Shown piece by piece: positions 49,191-59,892 of a DNA stretch of 64,000 nucleotides (position 1 is its first letter; each line of letters opens with the position of its first letter). Source of the DNA: Filosporella fistucella (lineage: Eukaryota > Ascomycota > Leotiomycetes > Helotiales); the NCBI GenBank assembly GCA_030077755.1, contig JAQJZZ010000014.1, positions 2,604,001 to 2,668,000 of the forward strand, written 5' to 3'. Under the pieces are notes generated by a model, which worked only from the letters and a program-made list of their open reading frames with translations, did no database searches and was not told where the DNA came from. The translations under genes were made by a program, and so were the position numbers.

Positions 49191-50258
49191 TTAATAGCCG
49201 CGGTCGCTATAGTATGGTGCATCCTGTATACAAAATTAGGAATAAACACAATGATATGAAACTGAGCACTTACGGAGTCATCATCTGATAACTCATATCC
49301 CCATCCTTGATTACGACCCTGACTCCTGCCTGGTAAGACGACGTTTTCGTTTTGGAGAACAATATCAGAGTACATTTCCTGCACACGGGTATCCTTTCTG
49401 AACTTTCGCTCGGTCCACCCCTCGGCAAAGTATCTGGTGTTCTTTACAAGCTGCAAGAAATCGGCTCTTGCTTGAGAAGACATGGCCTTTTCCGTGTTTT
49501 GAAACTTTCAATGTAGCCCCAGCGCTGATGATTCTTGCCATGTGTTCGGAATGGTCCTTGTATCTCTCCGGGGAAGTTTCATACAGTTCTTCGAAAACCT
49601 CCCGAATAGAATCTTCAGCATGTCGCGGAATTAACTTTGCCATAAAGAGAGCTGCATCAGCTTGGCCGTTACCATGATGCGCAGCAATATTCCCATTATG
49701 GGTGAGGGTTTTGTCAAGATCTCGGGCAGAAACTGAAAGAGCTGCTTGGCGGGCCTTTTCCAAGTATCGAAAGCGGATTCGTGCGGCAAGATCAACGAGA
49801 GGGGCTTTGATTTCACGGTCACGCTCCATTTCCTTCATTTCGCGTTTCAATGTGGTAACTTGAATATCATGGAATCTCTTCTCGTCGTCTCTGTGTCTTC
49901 GGGTGACTTCATGGCAGTCCTTTTCGTCATAGTACTTGTCTTTGTAATATCTGTAGCCCTCATCACGAATACCCAGTTGAGTTTCAAAGTTATCTAGGTG
50001 AAACTCGAGGCAATCATTCTTCTCTCGCAATTCCTTATTCTTCCTGGTTGTGTATGCGAATTGTTCCCGCAATCTGTCTAATTCAGCCTCAAGTGAAGAG
50101 ATTCTCGAGTTCTGGAAATTCTCTCTCCGCATCATGTCGTATCTGGGAGGAGGGCTTGGAGGTCTTGACCAGAGCACCATTTCATCGTGGGCGGAAGAAT
50201 AAATTGCGTCATTGTGTCTTTCGCTCCACGCACGTGTGTATTCATTACCTCGAGGCAT
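49191..50258 (-). pseudogene. Coiled-coil 'NxAAHxG' family member G, one-base frameshift
   Basis: Starts MPRGNEYTRAWSERHND at 50258. An upstream in-frame Met at 50444 is less family-like. A coiled coil is followed by MERDREIKAPLVDLAARIRF and the motif HNGNIAAHHGNGQADAALF, then FEELYETSPERYK. The frame is lost at an A-run (plus-strand TTTT at 49489-49492) and continues one base out of phase as ARADFLQLVKNTRYFAEGW, which aligns with the C-terminal domain of member F. A 50 bp intron (GTAAGT...TACAG) leads to a final exon 49223-49191 ending DAPYYSDRGY. With one base fewer the gene would code 338 aa. The intact 3' exon argues for a very recent lesion or a sequence error. Function is unknown. Confidence 0.65.
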
Positions 50259-51760
50259 TTTGACGATGTGTGACCGTGTTTTTGGAAGTGAGAGAGATTT
50301 GAGGAAGTTGGGGTGCTGAAAGTTTGTTAGTGAAGAGGGGGGCTTACTCGTTGAGGAAATCACCTTTGATGTCGTTACCAAATTGGGAAAGATCAGGCCG
50401 CGTTTGCAAATCGAGAGTCCTGCGCACCGCTCAAACAGCTTCAATTGACCTCAACCAGATCAAATTAGGCTTACAAATAATTGTTGGAGAAAACGTGTTT
50501 TTGCGGGGTATTGTGTGGAGTTACGTTGAGATCGAGTTAAACGACGCGAAGGACCCTGATCTTGAGGGTCGAACTATCGTGGGTAGGAGGCCAGGCCATT
50601 CAGATACGAAGACCTTTGGGTTTGAAATCAGGGTTCACTTGCAACTTTGTTCGCAAAAATAAACTGGATTCAGCGGTCTAATTTATGGAATTATCGATGA
50701 TACTCGCTTTAGAGAGGAAGCAGACTTTAATGCCTAAACCTAAGCTGGGAATGGCAATGTTGTCTCGAGATCTGGAGTATCTATGTTGAGGATCTTCGCT
50801 ATGCACGAGGAGCTAGTTCAGATGTAGCATAATCTGAACGATTATCACTATCAAAATAAAATACAACACAGAAACAATTAAATAAACTTGCAATGAGAGC
50901 TTTGGAAATAAAGCATTTGGTGTGTACTACATAACGGGATGTAAATTGGTCTAACAAAAATGACAATGAAAATAATATCTCTTTGTGAACATCACAGTAA
51001 TGATCTCCTTCCAATGCAGTAGAACTATGGCGTGCTTTCACCCAGCATTTGGCGTTCACAGCGAACGAAAACCGACAGCAGTCAATTCTTTCCCAAGGCC
51101 TTTGTGTTTCCTTTAACATTTTCCCGGATATCTTTACTCTTCCATTTAGCATAGCCTGGAGTTTTGTACAGCTTTGTACACTCACAACATGAGACTATTT
51201 AGGTTATCGGAATCATGTGGAATCTGCTTCTCTGCAGACCAAACATGAAACTACAAGAACGTGTTTCCTTTAGAAAAGACTCCATAATGAAATCACAAAA
51301 TCACAAAAGAACTCCATACAAAACCTACAACGAAAATATCTGAACATTCAATTACAAAACGCTTCCAAGCATTAAAAAGAAACATCACCAAACTTCACAT
51401 GAGTTCAACCCTCTCGCTTATTCGGCACGAATAGTGGGGTTCGCCCCTTTCCCCAACCCAACACCTGAACGCGGGGTAACTCCACCGGCCGAGGCAAACG
51501 CTATGAGACCTGTCTCACTATTGCACCAATATACATTCGACCAGGTGCCGGTAGATCGACAGGGACGTTGATGAAGTTCAAGACCGTTTCCAGCTTTCTG
51601 AATCCCCCTTTTTTAATTCTTTCTCTTCTTAGATTTTGAATTGAATTTCGTGATTGTACTCCACTTACAGACGGATCAGTACATCGAGTCCGAGAGAGAA
51701 AGGAAATAAGGAAACAAATCCGTCATTCATCGAACCATCAATGTTTCACCCCTCTTCAAC
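50259..51760. other. Intergenic, no gene recognised
   Basis: 1.5 kb containing the promoters of member G (minus) and of the alcohol oxidase (plus). A 128-codon minus frame (50799-51185) has no recognisable motif. The last 300 bp are the likely oxidase promoter and leader. Confidence 0.5.
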
Positions 51761-54328
51761 ATGACTTCAACGACACTGAAGGCTGCATCCCCTCTCACCG
51801 TCGCTCTTCCAGCCGCTCCATTAGGAAACTATTTCACAGAATCGCAATGGACGACCTTGATGGCTCTAATGGACACGGTTATTCCGTCCATTAAACGCGA
51901 ATCGGCTCTTACCTCTAAATCCGCTAAAAACCTGTCAGAAGAACATATCCCAGATGTGATCTATCAAACTTTTTCAGATCATTTGAAAAAGGTGCTGGTG
52001 AACCCGCCTGAGGAGGTGATGTTGGATGAGTATTTGGCTGAGAAACCGAGTGATAATTTGGAGTTTCATGAATTGGTTAAGAGGACTTTGATGCAGTATA
52101 GTAGAGAGGATGCGAGGAAAGGATTTTCCTTTTTGCTAAGTGCTTTGAAGTAAGTTCCGTGTTCCGTTCTTGGTCAGCGTGTGAGTTGGAGTGTTGGGGA
52201 GAGGACCTGAAGTCAGGTAGAAATAGGGAAGGCTGCTGTCATGGTTAGAATGACGCTATTGATGGCCAACCATCGGAGCACATACTTGCAGCATCAAGGA
52301 AAGCAGATATACTGACCACCACCAGCACCCGAGCCGGCTGCCTCCTCCTCACCTCCTCACCCACACCCTTCCACCTTCAACCTTTAACTGCCCGCACCCA
52401 AATCCTCAATTCATGGCGAACATCCTACCTCCGGACCCTTCAAATAGCATACAAACAACTGACCTTTGTTGGCAAAAACCTCTGGATCAAAACCTCACCT
52501 TCCTTTTATCCCATAACCGGATTCCCAAAAGTACCTGATAATTATACGCCAGGCCCGCATTTCGAATACAGTTTTGAACAGTTTGGACAAGGTGGTTTTG
52601 AGGCTGGAAGAGCAGGGCGGGAGGGAGAGGCAGAGGTTATTGAGACGGATGTGGTGATCGTCGGTTCTGGGTGTGGAGGTGCTGTATGCGCGAAGAATCT
52701 TGCTGAAGCGGGACACAGAGTTTTGGTTGTTGACAAGTCGTATTACTTCTCACCAAGTCAGTTACCAATGTCTGAAAGGGATGGAGGAATTCATCTGTAT
52801 GTTGATGGCGGTGTTGTGTCATCCGATGATGCGTCGATGTAAGTTCTTTTTCCTCACATTCGAGAACTTGCTGACCTTGGTAGGACCGTGATAGCGGGCA
52901 GTAATTGGGGAGGTGGAGGTACAATCAACTGGTCTGCGTCTCTGCAACCTCAGTCCTATGTTCGCGATGAATGGTCAAAGGACCGTGGACTTCCACTATT
53001 TACATCCACGAAATTCCAAGAATCACTTGATCGTGTGTGTGATCGTATGGGCGTCAGTGATAAGCATATCCGCCATAACCACAGAAATCAGGTGTTGATG
53101 GAAGGTGCCCGGAGACTTGGAATGACACATAAGGCCGTGCCACAAAACACGGGGGGAAATGAACATTCCTGTGGTCATTGCACACTTGGATGCGGTGCTG
53201 CAGAAAAGCAGGGGCCAGTAGTATCTTGGCTACCAGATGCGCAAAGAGCTGGTGCTAAATTTGCGGAAGGGTTTACTGTTGAAAAAGTGCTATTTGAGAA
53301 TGTAGGAGGGAAGAAAACAGCGGTGGGAGTACAGGGCACATGGAAGGGAAGGAACAAGAATGGTGGCGTTGATGGTCTTGATAGTGAAAGGACGACTGCT
53401 TCGGTGATCGTGAGAGCGAAAAGAGTTATAATGTCGGCTGGCACACTCTGGTCGCCAATAATTCTCCAGAAGAGTGGATTGACTGTAAGCCTCCATTTAC
53501 CTCACAAATTCCGCCTTCTGACCCTGACAGAACAAACACATTGGTCGAAATCTCTATTTGCATCCTGTAAATTTGGCTGCTGCAGTTTTCCCGGAGGATG
53601 TTCGACCATGGGAAGGTGGTATACTGACATCTGTCGTTGGGTCCCTCGAAAATCTGGATAATCATGGCCACGGCGCGAAGCTGGAGACAACATGCATGAT
53701 GCCCTCCTGGTGTCTGACATTCTTAAACTGGAACAATGGACTTGACTTCAAGCTCCAAGCACTGAAATATCGACACATGAATTCCTTTATCTCCATTGTA
53801 AGAGACCGCGATACAGGACGGGTGTACCCTGACCCGGATACCGGTTTCCCGAGAATCGAGTACTCACCAAGTGACTTCGATAGAGCGCATGCTTTGGAAG
53901 GAGTTTTGGCACTGGCAAAAATTAATTTTGTTATGGGCGCCAGTGAGGTGCATGTCTGCATAGCTGGCACTCCAGCCTTCATACGAGCAACACCTGGACA
54001 GGAAGAAACTGTTGAAGAGACAGACGCTCGGTTTGAAGCATGGCTAGAAGATGTACGGAAGAGAGGGAACAAGCCACCAGCTGGTATTTTCGGATCAGCT
54101 CATCAGATGGGAACTTGCCGCATGAGTCGAAGAAAAGATATGGGAGTTGTGGATATGAGAGGGAAGGTGTGGGATACGGAGGGACTTTATGTTGCGGATG
54201 CTAGCGTATTTCCCAGTGCTAGTGGGGTCAACCCTATGATCACTAATATGGCGATTAGTGATTGGATTAGTAGAGAGCTGTGCAAAGTCATTGCAAAGGA
54301 GAAACTACCTGCGTTGGCAAGGTTGTAG
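51761..54328 (+). CDS. Long-chain fatty alcohol oxidase (GMC oxidoreductase)
   Basis: Four exons: 51761-52149, 52326-52838, 52884-53484 and 53531-54328. All are in phase; introns are 176, 45 and 46 bp. The product is 766 aa. The ~240-residue N-terminal extension is characteristic of FAO-type enzymes (FTESQWTTLMALMDTVIPSI; TRAGCLLLTSS). FAD binding is by DVVIVGSGCGGAVCAKNLAEAGHRVLVVDK at about 240-270, quoted here only as the GSGCGG core. The GMC segment GSNWGGGGTINWS, the HCTLGCG cluster and the C-terminal active-site HQMGTCRM at about 692 are present. The final motif is ADASVFPSASGVNPMITNMA. It oxidises long-chain alcohols to aldehydes with O2, giving H2O2, in the omega-oxidation/alkane route. 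Membrane or peroxisome association is family knowledge. The C-terminus (ALARL) resembles a PTS1-like tripeptide, ARL. Confidence 0.95.
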
Positions 54329-54660
54329 GATAAAATACCTGCTTGACCAGTAGGAACAGGTTGTAAATCACAAATTGTACTGGAAACATAAATCTCCCTA
54401 CCGAGTAGAAGAAGCCTTGCTTCGTGATTACTAACGAAAGTGAAGACGCTATGAAAGCTTGCCGATGATATGCATCAAAATGTTCAAATTTTCACCTAAA
54501 TCCTGAGAAGATGGGAATGCTCTGATCATAACGGCATGAAATTGTAGATCCAATGGGTATATAACATATCCCTAAGACACTCCAACAAACTAAGTGCTCC
54601 GAGTGCAGCGGCCCCGGACGAACGCCAAACTCCAACATTGGATATACCGCCATTTGTTCA
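54329..54660. other. Convergent intergenic region
   Basis: 332 bp between the stop codons of the alcohol oxidase and the LURP-one-like gene. Nothing seen. Confidence 0.5.
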
Positions 54661-55298
54661 TTACTTCTTCTCATTTTCCCGCTCATCCAAACACACACAG
54701 ATAGCCGCAATCATTGCGAGGTCGACATTGGGAGCAACAGTGACATAATATGTCTGTTGACCACCAAATATCTCTCTCATATTGAAATAGCTTCTACTGA
54801 TCTGAGCCACTGTAATTCCTCCCATAGTTATAGTCGCAGATCGATCAAACCAGTCACCCTTGATCAAAAGCTCGATATTTGCTTTATTGCTCGCATTCAC
54901 GAATGTAGCAATCATCTTGCTGGAGCCAATACTGAATTTGCCCTTGACTTCGAATATGGTGCCGGTCGAGTTCTCGGCATAGAAGGATTTGTGGATGGAG
55001 AGGAGTTTCGTGCGAAGGGAAAAGAGGGGTCGCCCGCTGGCGTCAGCAAACTCTTTGCGATCGCTGATAGAGAAGGTTTGTCCACGGCATTGAACTACTT
55101 CATGGCCATTCTCATCGACTATGTGGAAAGTGTCGCCTGATAGAGACCTACGAAAATTAGCTTGGGGTCCATCATCACAAGCTTCCTATGAACATACCAG
55201 ACTTTCTCCTTCATTACGAGAGTGGTCTGCTTATTTACACAATATCCGGGGTTCACGCCCAATGGCGGATTGACGGGAGCGAGCTGCATAGGAGGCAT
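54661..55298 (-). CDS. LURP-one-related / tubby C-terminal-like protein
   Basis: Two exons, 55298-55198 and 55147-54661, with a 50 bp phase-2 intron (GTATGT...TCGTAG). The product is 195 aa. It begins MPPMQLAPVNPPLGV. The LOR-type antiparallel beta-barrel repeats are readable: VWSLSGDTFHIVDENG, LFSLRTKLLSIHKSF, IFEVKGKFSIGSSKM, WFDRSATITMGG and VAQISR. A long hydrophobic helix-forming end follows (NVDLAMIAAICVCLDE). This is the pattern of the LURP-one-related family, structurally like the phosphoinositide-binding tubby domain and phospholipid scramblases. The role in fungi is unknown. The acceptor at 55148 was chosen because a competing CAG nearby would break the frame. Confidence 0.88.
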
Positions 55299-56273
55299 AG
55301 TGAACGTTGGAAAGCTTTTGGTAGAGTGATGTGTCAAAAGTAACGTTTCGTGCTCAAATTTCAATTGATGTCGAGATTCAAGTCGAAATTAGAGTATTAC
55401 GACACCAGGGCGGCAGAGTAAATGCCTAATATATATGCCATTTCAGGTCCTACTCAGCTGGCTGCCAAGCAGCACAGCTTACTGCGCCATCAAGGCATGT
55501 CCATTGAGGTGGCGCTTGACGTGGAATGGGCTCAGCCTCGGGGGTGTTCGAGGTTCCTAATCGTTGGGTCTCATGCTTTTATCGTCGCAGATCTTCATTG
55601 GTTATGGCAACTCGCTGGTGGATGGACTTGACCATTTGACATTATTCGAATATTCCCGGAATATTCCTCTTTCTGAGGCGCAGTTGTACGTGAGATCATG
55701 AGTTTGCGGAAGTTAGCTAGTCACTGTCAGCCCTTGGCTTACGAAGATGGGAAGCTTGATCGCCAAAAATGGCCACTCAGAAGGACACAGATCCTCACGT
55801 GATACATAAACTAAGCATCAAGTGGGTATAATGCTAAATGCCACAACATTTCTGAGTCTCATATCGACAAAGATGCATATTTAGCAGTGTAGTCTTGTGA
55901 TCTATCGGAGCTTACAATACATCCTATATTGCAGCTCTATCGGTCCCATTGCAAAGTCCACAGTAGCAGCTAATTATATTGGCCTAGGTAGTCTCCTATC
56001 CACTTGGCTCGAGATATACGCCTTCATCACGGCCCACAGAAGCAATGCTCTGCCACCATCGTTTAGCCGCACGCGAGATCGTTGACACTAAACAATGCTC
56101 GTGGGCAAAAAATCCAGTCAAACTATTCTTCATGAGTTCATCAGGACCATGCCATCAATATGGTAGGTAACATAAAAAAATTAATCTCGTGCTGAGATGA
56201 GAGAGAAACGGGCCTAACTGGGGCTGGAAGAATATTAGGTTGAGTTCTTATACAGGGAATAGGGATTGACTTA
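55299..56273. other. Intergenic, no gene recognised
   Basis: Promoter of the LURP-one-like gene and about 800 bp without a motif-bearing frame. Left edge of the second accessory region. Confidence 0.5.
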
Positions 56274-56346
56274 CATTGAACCCAGGACCTCACACAATTG
56301 AGATTTGATACCCAAAGCGTGAATTCTGCCACTGAACTATCAGGCC
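56274..56346 (-). pseudogene. tRNA-Pro (UGG) relic with intron
   Basis: Read on the minus strand it begins GGCCTGA, then a D-arm TAGTTCAGTGGCAGAATTC. The anticodon stem CACGC precedes loop TTTGGG with anticodon TGG at 56314-56312. A ~15 nt insertion follows where fungal tRNA introns sit (after position 37). The matching 3' stem GTGTG, variable AGGTC, and T-arm start CTGGGTTCAATG complete it. The 3' half of the T-stem and the 3' acceptor strand (expected TCAGGCC) are missing. D, anticodon and T-loop regions match the eukaryotic tRNA-Pro pattern, so it is a truncated copy that cannot fold completely. Confidence 0.65.
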
Positions 56347-57122
56347 TATTGATGAAGATGTGGTAGCTACAGGAAGCTATGTCGAAACCCGAAATCAACA
56401 ACATCACATTTTACATCAACAGGTAGACTCAGAGATGCTATCCTGTCGTCACTGGCATCATAATCCAATAAACATGGCTCAAGCTCCTGTTTTCGTATCT
56501 CGCTGTATCAGAAGACGGCACTATCAGCGCCTAGTGCAAGTCTACCAGCTGATCTCCGGGCTTGAGAGCCATTCTTCGCTTTCTCCAGGTAACATTGCTT
56601 TGCAGGAGATGCAAGTGCAGTGCTCCCTGAGTATCTCCGGGCAAGAGATATACTCGGAGGTTTAGTATTATGAATTAGCATTCCTCTAGTGAGGTCTTAA
56701 GCACATAACACGATTGTATCGAGCTACTTTCGCCTTATTTAGAGCCTTCATTGCCACAACCATGGCTGTAGGTGTTCCGTTGATCTGCATCAACGCCTCT
56801 TGGTAACTCCATTTCGGTACAACAGCGCCATCGGTTCGTGTCAGCTTGATTCTCCAGAAGTGCTCCAAAAAATAACCAGGAAAGCTTCAGCATTATTTGG
56901 GTGTCGCTCAGTTGTCCTTGTCTTCAAGAAACCAAAATGAGCATTCATCTGCCCACATTCTGGGTGCGTAGTGAGCACATCATCTTCTACAACGCAAATG
57001 ATTCTTCAGACGCTTTTCCCAGGTAGTGTTCTGTAATTGAAAAGCCCTGGTTAGGAGAAGAAAAATTTTCGACCTGAAGACGTTGCAATGAAACTTGTGG
57101 CATCCTGACTGATTGATATTCC
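56347..57122. other. Region downstream of the HET gene, no gene recognised
   Basis: Short minus-strand frames (56686-56868) could be remnants of the C-terminal part of the adjacent HET gene, but no motif supports this. Confidence 0.4.
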
Positions 57123-58211
57123 CTAAGGTAGATCGTCCGTCTTTCGAATTCCTTTGTCGGGGGGGGAGTTTATAAACACGGAGTTGTTGCAGTAAACAAT
57201 GTGATTAAATTCATCTGGTTGATCTTCTTGTACCCATAACACAAGGAATTTAGTACGTGAACCCTCGTCTGTAGATGTACCGCAATTGAGTAGCGCATGA
57301 TACTCGTTCCGCGTTGTGGGTGTGCGTTTGAGAAGTAGTGTTATCCGGATCCCGCGATTAGTCAATGAGATCTCAGGGCTGGGTCTCACCCATATATCGT
57401 CAAGTATTTTCCGAAATCCCTGGAAATTGCGCAGGTGAGCGGCCAGTGGTCCCAAAATGGTCGGCAAGAGAGCCTCCTCTGAGTTCCATGCAAAAATTGT
57501 AGGATCATTCGTCGACCTCAATATCTCATGCTGAAGCCTTATGAATGCCTTCTCTCCTTCTCCACAGAGCATTGGCATATTAACCCCAAACACACCCATG
57601 AGAGAATATGCCATATCCTCAACTCTGGTACTTTCTCTACTAGAAGCCCATGACATTCTCTCGCCCACACTAACAGTATGCAAAGGAGCGTCGCTGGTCA
57701 GGTATTGAACCTTGATACTAGTCGCTCTTGAGACTAGTTCTTGCACACCTGTCTTTGTACCAATTTCGGTCCAGTTCTTATCAAAAAACACAACGTTTAA
57801 AGGTGCAATGAGTTCTTGGAGCGTCCACCCACGAGTAAACCACCTACTCATGAACTCGGACTCTTGCATCTCGAAGCTTTCGTGCGCAGAGACGTCTGCT
57901 AGGTACACATAACATACCGTCGAATTCTCATACCACTTGTACATAGAATTGATGGCTTCCGAAAGCTCGGCGCTACTTTTCTTATTTATGCAACAGGTGT
58001 CGATCCACGACCAGTGGAACCCCTCACAAGCCGCTTGCCAGCAGCAACCTCTGATCTTTTGATACTCAAGTAGTTTTCTAGCCTCGGGGTTCCGCAGGTC
58101 CCCTAACGTTACTTCTCCTTCACCCTATGTATGGGAAAGTATGGAGTATTTGGGAATGTTGTCTCCCTGAAACTCTTTAAGCTGCAGCGTCGAGGTATTC
58201 AGCAGTCTCAT
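57123..58211 (-). pseudogene. HET-domain gene with nonsense codon in the first HET motif
   Basis: Translation from the ATG at 58211 gives MRLLNTSTLQLKEFQGDN, then SILSHT, a TAG at 58127-58125, and GEGEVTLGDL. HET domains have a Trp exactly there (SHTWG), so TGG has probably become TAG. Beyond the stop the frame is clean for 333 codons with all later HET blocks: WIDTCCINKKSSAELSEAIN, the Met-Tyr-Lys-Trp-Tyr block, FTRGWTLQELIAP, and RVEDMAYSLMGVFGVNMPM. HET proteins trigger heterokaryon-incompatibility cell death in fungi. A product restarted at the Met at 57944 would lack the first third of the domain. The C-terminal region beyond residue ~360 is short for the family. Confidence 0.85.
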
Positions 58212-58700
58212 TTTGCTAAAGAGGAGAACAGGCGGTGTATTGAAAGAGCAGAAGGGGCTGTTTGTAAATGATACTTATTATCTGTTAAGATTCGGATATC
58301 GCTATCTTAAGGAGGGGTGTATTGGCAAGTTCAGGAAGCAATTTACTCACGTCGTGGTTATGCGGCTTGTCTGGGTCCAACAACCTTCTAATATTATCTA
58401 AAACTTGTTCAGTCTTACAGTCTATGCAGTATGTTAAATGTGTCCGCAAAAACCAGCTAGCCATATCAATACTAGTTTCTTATCATCAATTCCTACTTGT
58501 GCAGTATGTAATTTGGAACATTCGCAAGGGCGTAGCAAGCTCGTTAATTTGCCATTCACAAATATTCTCAAGAGAGGTTTCTAAAGAATACTAGATACAC
58601 CTGGTGGCAAAATTTCATTATATATAAACTTTAGCTCACCTGGGACCTCGTTTCTATAAAGTTATTAAAATGAAATACAAATAATATTTTTGACGACTTG
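58212..58700. other. Spacer between two HET relics
   Basis: 489 bp. The frames at 58213-58401 and 58322-58594 (plus) have no motif. AT-rich toward the right end. Confidence 0.45.
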
Positions 58701-59693
58701 TCATAAAATAGTTGGGGTTTCCTTGGCGCCTTTCTCGATTAGAAACTTAACTACTGCTTCGTGCCCATTCCCTATAGCCCACGATAGTGGCGTCCTACCC
58801 TGATTATGCTTAGTCTCGATCTCAGCACCTTTCTCAAGCAACCACTTTACTACTGCCTCGTGCCCATTATATGTAGTCCAGAATAGCGGCGTCCATCCTC
58901 CACCATTTTTAGTCTCGATCTCAGCGCCTTCCTCGAGTAGTAGCTTTACTACTGCGTCGTGTCCAGTCGAAGAAAGGGCGACAATTTAACTTATCAAAGT
59001 TAAGTAAGAATGAAGCAGTATCAAAAATAACATCTTGAAGATTCTTTCCATAGTCCGCTTTTAGTGTATTATTGCCATGGACATCCGAAGATATACCTAG
59101 TAAAGCATAGACTTTATCTCGGGGTCGGTAGCTTCTCTGTGGCAGAATTTATCCAGCATCATATGAAGGTCACACTTTTTAACCCACCAAGAGTCACCAC
59201 GGAGAGGACCTGGCATAATATCCAAGATTTGTTGACAGTGTGGTTCCGGGGTGATATCAAGCAAACGCGGCATGAGAGCAAAGATCGTTGCTGAAACAGA
59301 TTTGCTTCCCCAGACGATATCAGCCGCTTGAGCGTTGCCAGTTTCTTGTATGATCCAGACGCTTTTGAACCAACTTCGATGAAGGAGTGACAGTAAGCCT
59401 TCAACCAGAAGGCCCTTTTGGTCAGGCCGCAAATCTCGTACGACTCCTGACCAGATAGTAGTCCACAGCTTGTCTGAGATTTCCTGGCCATCGGAGGCGT
59501 GATTCAAACCTTCTTTCTCGAGCTGCTTCATATAGTACATGACATAGTCTGTATCATAAGTAGGTTCGCCCAGCCAGATGATTACTCGTTCAGCCCTGCT
59601 GTAAATGGATCCCATCTGCTGAACTTGCTCTCCCCGTTCAATGTCATTACCCTGATTGATGCGCATCCATGACACTGGAAAACGATGGGTCAT
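58701..59693 (-). pseudogene. HET-ankyrin gene relic
   Basis: A 198-codon frame (59693-59097) holds the centre of a HET domain: MGSIYSRAERVIIWLGEPTY, FKSVWIIQETGNAQAADIVWG and FCHREATDP. The N-terminal YVWG-type block is missing. After 'ATDP' the frame is lost at a C-run near 59115. It continues one base out of phase as DKVYALLGISSDVHGNN to DKLNCRPFFDWT (~58970). There it is fused, again out of frame, to three ankyrin repeats at 58964-58701: GHDAVVKLLLEEGAEIETK, GHEAVVKWLLEKGAEIETK and GHEAVVKFLIEKGAK, ending in a TGA. It therefore has 5' truncation, a one-base deletion and an internal deletion joining HET to ankyrin. Intact relatives are HET proteins with C-terminal ankyrin arrays. Confidence 0.8.
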
Positions 59694-59892
59694 CAGGTTG
59701 ATAATTCAATGATTGGTCCACAGCCGTACGAATAGGACTAGGAACTTTCATGTTACACAGCCTCCCGTTGCTTTTTCAGCCCAACATCAGGCGGCCATCT
59801 CATTTTACCTTCACATGATCACCTACTCCTTACCATACTACATTTTGCCATTCCATGAAGCTCTGACACTTATTCGTATTACATTTTGCAAG

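Noticed and set aside
45000..55300. A secondary-metabolite cluster around the epoxide-hydrolase-like gene and the alcohol oxidase
   Set aside because: No polyketide synthase, NRPS, terpene cyclase or P450 lies in the window, and the two enzymes are separated by unrelated coiled-coil genes.
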